A DNA stretch of 64,000 nucleotides, taken from positions 5,890,001 through 5,954,000 of the forward strand of contig NC_052140.2 of the NCBI RefSeq assembly GCF_016086655.4. The letters run 5' to 3'. Source of the DNA: Lepeophtheirus salmonis (Eukaryota; Arthropoda; Copepoda; Siphonostomatoida; Caligidae). Below, one piece after another: positions 59,000-64,000 of this stretch. The notes beneath the pieces are model-generated. The model was given only the letters and a program-made list of their open reading frames with translations, was not told the DNA's origin and ran no database searches. The position numbers and the translations under genes are program-made. Numbering within the stretch: position 1 is the stretch's first letter; every line of letters begins with the position of its first letter.

Positions 59000-60400
59000 A
59001 ATCCAAATAGTCCTCTCTCCTTCCAAAATAGTTTTATGACTTTTTTACTAAAGATAACGATGGTAAAGGTGTTCTGACACTAGTCAAGAAAAAAGTTAAT
59101 AATGTTATTTTTGTGCAGTGTTACTTCGGCAAGAGTGACTGGAATAAAATATCTATGAAAATCAATGAAGGGACGTTTTCCGTAATTAATGGATATGGAC
59201 CAAATGAGCTGTCTACTCCTTTTTTCCAATCTATCATCAATATTCAAAAGAAAAAAACCCTTTCCCCTTTATATTGATTGGAGTCTTGAATGTTAACCTT
59301 AACGGATTGACAAATCAATATCCAAATTCAAAAGTGTTAGGTGAGCCTTGTATGAGGTATAATTAGGTGGCCATCTTACAAAAGCACTGCCCAGAAGTCA
59401 AAGTATCCTGGCAAAGAAACAAAGAGTCTTCTAGGATCGTTGATGTCCTACAACCTAAACGAAACAGTGGACAGAGCAATAATATATTTGAGGCAGCATC
59501 CGATCATAAACTAATAGAGATTAGCTTCTATTGTTATTTGAAACGGCGTTCGTTAATTTTTATCAAGATGGATTCTTGGCAAAGAAAAATTTATAAGTTA
59601 TAAGTCAAAATTCAATTCAAAGCAAGCGATTCATGTTCTATCATATGCTATTCAAACTTCCACTTCAGAATTTTTTCGGGAAAGGAAAAAGAGAAAAACG
59701 AATATATCAAAACGAGGTAGAAAAATTATTAAATTCAAGCTCTTTATTTACGGCTAATATTGTTAATTCATTTAGAATAGCAGAAATAGCCGATAATGAA
59801 ATGAATGACAAAGTTATGGATGAGTGTGATTCAAACAGAAGACTTAAAAATTTGCCCAGATAAAAAAATACTCAGCTTCATGAATAAAAAAATTATTACT
59901 AATGGAAAAGGGCCCATGCCCAAAATATATTATAAAATATTTACATTGGGGTTTTGAATCAGTAGTCAAACTGAGATGATTTTTCCCCCGAAAAGGCGTG
60001 GATATGGCCTGAAAGATAACATTTATTCAACGGAAAATATTAAGAATTTCGTCATAAAAAAATTTAAAGCTAACAATGTGGCTGGCCACGATGGTGTTTC
60101 TGGAGAGCTTTGTTCCATCTGCTCGGATAAAATTACACCATTTATGTATAGAATGTGGTGTACGATTGAAAAGACGGGTAGAATGCCTGGATCATTCACA
60201 AAAAAGAAGAATAGCTTTGATCCTTAAAAAAGGAGGCGGGACGGACTTCAATCACTGAAGGTTTATTACCGTATTGAATGCCTCTTGTAGAATTTTATCG
60301 GGAGCTTTGGCAGTGCAAATGGAGCCCATATTAAATAAAAATATTGGAATGGCTCAGAATGGCTTCTTGAAGAAAAGGAAAATTTCCAATGTTTCACAAA
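59000..60400 (+). pseudogene. Degraded LINE (APE-type non-LTR retrotransposon) ORF2 fragment
   Basis: Endonuclease part: 'FSVINGYGPNELSTPFF' (59180-59230), 'NVNLNGLTNQYPNS' and, near 59500, 'SDHKLIEISF' (catalytic SDH). Reverse transcriptase part: 'NVAGHDGVSGELC' (60074-60112), 'IEKTGRMPGSF', 'RIALILKKGGGTDF' and 'ITVLNASCRILSGALAVQME' then 'AQNGFLKK' (60258-60375). This order of endonuclease then RT is typical of LINE ORF2. The YADD region and beyond are missing. Several frameshifts and stops. 5'-truncated and dead. Confidence 0.75.
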
Positions 60401-61363
60401 ATGGCTGAAACTTTGGACAGATGCTAAAAAGATGTGACGAGCTTTTATTTACAAGTGCTGCCATCATTTTGTGTAGGTCGGAAGCTTTTCAGACGCTTCG
60501 TAGACCTATCCCTGAAAGTACTTGTTTGAATACACAATATTTGAATTATAAGTATGGACGCCTTCATTTGATCTCTGTTTTGGTGGTTATTTTTTGGCTG
60601 TTTAATTTAAAGAGAGCTATTTTTATGGAAGACAAATTTGACAAGACTTGCTAATAAAAATATGGTTATTCTAGTCGATTATAGTCGAGTATAGGTCACT
60701 TTTTTGATGTGTTTACTCTACTGTTGAATAACAAATTGATGAGTTTATATATATGTACTTTTGTCTTCAGAAACAATTGTTATGTCATTAAATATCCTAA
60801 GTCAATATTTTCTGACAGTCTTATTCTTTTCTCAAAATTGAGTGATCTATAAATCCACCTATTGGAAATTTTCCATTCTTATTACTTCACAACAATTTGA
60901 GATGTCAATATGAGAAATAAAGATGGAAATTTCGTTTTATATGTATGTTTTCTTTTCTTTGTGATTTTGTTGCATTATGAAACTGTCTCATACAAAAGCA
61001 AATAACTTGTTTTTATTTATGCGCCCATATAATTCATTAGTAAAGTTGTATAAAATTTGTCCTAGAAGTCGGAGAAGCCCTTTTGTATTTGTCATCGCAA
61101 CATTATTTTTTACTCTGTAAACCTGTTATCATTATTCAGTAATTCTTGAGAAGAGAAAATCTTATTATAAATAATGGCCAAAGCATTAATGAACGGCACT
61201 CAATTGAGCACAGCTCAAAATTCTTGAGCGGGAACACCCTCATTATTTAGAAGAGCGATATAATCGCTCTAATTTATGCTCATTTATAAAAGTTTTAATA
61301 GCTTTTTCTGTTATGCTATAACCTTGTAATTCTATTAACCTTGCTGCTAGGTAATGCTTTATA
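60401..61363. repeat. Spacer with a partial repeat shared with 49-kb region
   Basis: 60430-60490 ('gcttttatttacaagtgctgccatc') resembles 49556-49595, and 61040-61155 ('tgtataaaatttgtcctagaa', 'cagtaattcttgagaa') resembles 49050-49170. The two regions therefore hold copies of one repeat. No gene. Confidence 0.4.
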
Positions 61364-61470
61364 TATCACTAGTTATTAATAATAACTAGTGATACATAAC
61401 TTATTAGTAAGTATTTGATATCACTAGTAATAACTAGTGATATATAACTTATTAGTAAGTATTTGATTAT
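61364..61470. repeat. Hairpin plus 48-bp tandem duplication
   Basis: 61364-61394 is an almost perfect palindrome (tatcactagttatta / taataactagtgata). The right arm begins a 48-bp unit, starting 'aataactagtgata' and containing 'cttattagtaagtatttga', that is repeated at 61381 and 61429 with one change. It is flanked by the P-like fragment at 61520. Confidence 0.65.
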
Positions 61471-61519
61471 GATTTAAACGAACAAAAACGTAAGGACAGC
61501 CCTCTATAATCAAATCTAT

Positions 61520-61948
61520 ATGTCAAATACTCTTACAATTCCTAGTCCCAAGCATCTCAGAGCTCTGTCTAGTTTGGTGACTATAGAGACTGGATTGCCT
61601 GTTTCAACTTTTAAATATCTCGGAGCAAGGATAAAAGACCTGAGTAGTAGAAAACTAAATGATACTCTCATGATTGATGAGGTGTACTCAGTACAAAGAG
61701 TTGAGTTTGTGATGGGCAAGTTCCTTGGCTGTAAGAGCAATCAAAGGACCAAAACCGTTCTCACATTCATGATCAATTCTGCTGGAGAAAAATATATGGA
61801 TGTGGTTGCACTCGTCCCAGTGGCAAAAATGAATGCAGAATTTATATACAATCAATACACTACCATCATAAAAGCTCATTATCAACTCAGATTCATTGAT
61901 GTTGCCGTATCTACAGACCTAAATACCTCACCCACACAACATAACTAA
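61520..61948 (+). pseudogene. P-element/THAP9-like transposase fragment
   Basis: A 142-codon open frame. 'GLPVSTFKYLGARIKDLSSR' precedes 'LMIDEVYSVQRVEFVMGK', the D-E-[VI]-Y region holding a catalytic Asp in P-type transposases, then 'KTVLTFMINS', 'VVALVPVAKMNAEFIYNQY' and 'FIDVAVSTD' (the second beta strand before the GTP-binding insert). The frame ends at a stop soon after. No THAP domain is found upstream and no C terminus downstream, so it is a fragment. It has no frameshift inside and keeps its DEVY, so it is younger or better kept than the 29150 copy. Confidence 0.7.
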
Positions 61949-62359
61949 GAAGGCGCATCTCCCCTTCAACATAAAGTGACATATATTATTATACTTATAC
62001 TATGCAGTTTCATATGATTTTTCGTTTTGAATTCTTAGTTATTGTCTAGATGAGGTAACACTAGTTTTAATAGTTCTTATGAAATACATTTGTCTTTGTT
62101 AATGAAAAAAATGTTTATTATAACTTATTTCACCGTTTAAATCAGGTAAAAGAAGAACTATCGGTAGGCCAAACTCTGAGTTGCGCGTTTTGAAGTCCAC
62201 CATCCATATAGTAGATACATCCTTGATTTATCATAGACGAGTGTATATTATTTGATTCTGTTTGTTGTATGTGATTCACGTAACATCCATGTTTATCTGT
62301 AGTTCAACAAAATATTTTCTAAAACGTGTTCTTGAGCCTCTAACGATACCATCATGAAC
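61949..62359. other. AT-rich spacer
   Basis: No feature recognised. Confidence 0.25.
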
Positions 62360-63290
62360 CCGAAGCACACTATCATTTCACATTACCAAGGCCCTCAAAG
62401 ACCTCAATGTCTCAATCGCTCGACTACACGATCAAACGGTACAAGGAGACCGGGGTGTCGATGAAACACCCGGAAGAGTTCACCTGTGGTCCATGGGGGT
62501 ACATAAGTTAATTGAGGCAATAAGGGTGAAAATCAACCCCAAAAAGAAGTTTTCCAGATGGCTCATGAGGATGGTGTGCCTTGATAAATCAGAAGTATGG
62601 TGGTTAGAGACCACCTCAGTATGAAGTCGTATTGTCTACAAAAGTGCCAATTTATCAGCGAGGTCACAATGGCCAAGAGGCTGACCCGGGTGAATGTGCT
62701 TCTGAAATTTCTCAATTCCTGTACGCACTTTTCAATCATTTGGATTGACGAGAAGATCTTCACCATGGAGCTAGCTTTAAATAGCCACAACGACCAAGTG
62801 CTAGATTGGAGCTTCAAGGACATTTCCCTGACGGAGTTCAGCGTGTTCTGTGGCCAAAAGCCGATATTTATGATGGTCTGGGTGCGAGTTACTTCCTGCT
62901 GTATGAAGACGCTCTTGATCTTAATTACCGAGGTTGTGAAGGTCAATCAAAGTGTCTATCTGTACATGTTACAGTCCCAAATGGAGCACCTTCACAAACT
63001 GGAAAGGCTCTGCAAGAGTGGTGTCCAACCACTTTTGAGCACTTTTTCAGCAAGGGCATGTCTTCTCCATAGTATTTGCACGAGACAACTTGTCGGAGGA
63101 GATCATTCTTACAGCTAATTAAACAGTTCCGAAGCGTTGGATATTTGTAATTCCTCCAAATAGTGGCCATGTGGAATAAACTAGCACTCAATTTCCCGCT
63201 GGTTACAAAAGTGTAAAGGTATGTTTAGAAAATTAAATATTTGTATACTTTCTTGGCTATTGAAATTGTCCTAAGACTTATGTGACACCT
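62360..63290 (+). pseudogene. Mariner/maT-like (Tc1/mariner superfamily) transposase pseudogene
   Basis: Order of pieces across frames: helix-turn-helix 'ITKALKDLNVSIA', 'GVDETPGRV', 'LIEAIRVKINPKKKFSRWL'; then 'IIWIDEKIFTMELALNSHN' with the first catalytic Asp (62738-62790); 'FMMVWVRVTSCCMKT', 'VVKVNQSVYLYML'; and, in another frame, 'VTVPNGAPSQTGKALQEWC' (63000). The usual second catalytic Asp (QDGAPSHT) is Asn here. The PPSSPDLNP block with the third acidic residue is gone. Frameshifts at 62480, 62580 and 62870. The right end has 'gtcctaagacttatgtgac' (63272-63290), probably the terminal repeat. Catalytically dead. Confidence 0.75.
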
Positions 63291-63309
63291 TGCATATTAA
63301 ATAAAGAAT

Positions 63310-63610
63310 ATCCAAGTATAGAGTAACCACTAGGGCGTAAAAGACTAAGAGTACCACTGAGGATTTGTTGGAGAGTTATAAGAATAACTCTTTGTTGGAC
63401 TCGAAGTAAAATTTAGGATTTACATTGCCTATGTCCAAGAAAGATAATTAGTTAAATTTATGTTTACTCCTGTCCTATATTAGCTGCTCTCAGGTAATCT
63501 ATTGAAACATCATGACAGCCAAGTTGCTCTCCTCCAATACAATGTTCGAATTGACACAATTATCATGTTTCAATAGATCAGCTACAATCAGCTGAGACAA
63601 AGTAAAAGTC
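63310..63610 (+). repeat. Dispersed repeat family A, best plus-strand copy
   Basis: Runs 'gtaaccactagggcgtaaaa', 'gaggatttgttggagagtta', 'ttgttggactcgaagtaaaat', 'tattgaaacatcatgacagc' and 'ttgctctcctccaatac', in the same order as other copies. Confidence 0.6.
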
Positions 63611-63884
63611 ATTTTTAAACATTCTACATATATATTATACCTATAAATGTAATATATAATTAAGTAATATAACTTTTCTCACTTATTTAAAAAGTTTGAA
63701 ACATTTTACTATTTAGAAACAATTTATTATTCAATTTCTGAAAAACAATAGAAGTCGTACATATTTGTTAATTTGCAAACTTTGTTAGAAATTGAAATGA
63801 TGCAAATTTAATTATGAGTTGTTGTTTCATTGTTTGTTTTTTTGAAAGATGCCTCACAGTATTTATACAGTTGAACCCCGGAAC

Positions 63885-64000
63885 TGAATGAGTAATCACT
63901 AGTGGGTGTACTCATGATAGATGGAGAGTAACACTGAGGATGTGTTTGGGAGCTTTAATTAAAATAACACTATCCACTGGTATGTTAATAAACAAAACAA
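63885..64000 (+). repeat. Start of another family A copy, cut by the window end
   Basis: 'gtaatcactagtgggtgtac', 'gatggagagtaacactgagg' and 'tgtttgggagcttt' match the left end of the family. Between 63611 and 63884 only AT-rich sequence is seen. Confidence 0.55.

Overview
The window looks like nuclear DNA of an arthropod, most likely a parasitic copepod of the sea-louse type (Lepeophtheirus-like). This is inferred from very AT-rich spacers, short introns with GT..AG ends, polyadenylation signals, many degraded Tc1/mariner, hAT, piggyBac, P-like, LINE and Ty3/gypsy copies, and metazoan single-copy genes. Nothing bacterial is present (no operons, no CRISPR). The species call rests on general resemblance and has not been searched.

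Left part (1-14 kb): the 3' end of a WDR4/Trm82 gene (tRNA m7G46 methyltransferase partner) faces, tail to tail, a six-exon inositol polyphosphate 5-phosphatase with a SKICH domain (INPP5K-like). Upstream of the phosphatase lies a non-autonomous hAT element with a perfect 8-bp target duplication, inserted between two CRE-like TGACGTCA sites. A 5-kb spacer with two copies of a TIR-bearing MITE follows, then an intact FUS/TAF15/Cabeza RNA-binding protein gene with a probable distant 5' UTR exon.

Middle (14-33 kb): mostly non-coding. It contains a candidate 38-codon ORF in a terminal-exon-like setting, a hAT transposase remnant, an intact THAP-domain gene (281 aa, CRE in its promoter), FRA10AC1 (two exons, MITE in its intron), and a cluster of THAP and P-element/THAP9-like relics.

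Right part (33-64 kb): repeat-dominated. It holds AT-rich repeat arrays bounded by a ggcgtccgcag-type end, a large dispersed repeat family, an inverted pair of repeat ORFs, complementary halves of one mariner family, an intact four-TM protein gene of unknown function, Ty3/gypsy RT-RNase H, a nearly complete but broken piggyBac transposase, a degraded LINE, a second P-like transposase fragment, a repeat-encoded protein family that I could not classify and a mariner/maT-like pseudogene. On the minus strand, two exons at 46.3-46.6 kb join in perfect phase, and a 16-codon first exon with a palindromic CRE promoter lies at 53.7-53.9 kb. They may belong to one small gene whose long intron hosts several of these transposons.

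The clearly live genes are housekeeping genes acting separately (tRNA modification, phosphoinositide turnover, RNA binding, splicing-associated FRA10AC1). They do not form one pathway. The notable biology is the transposon record and the genes hidden in it.
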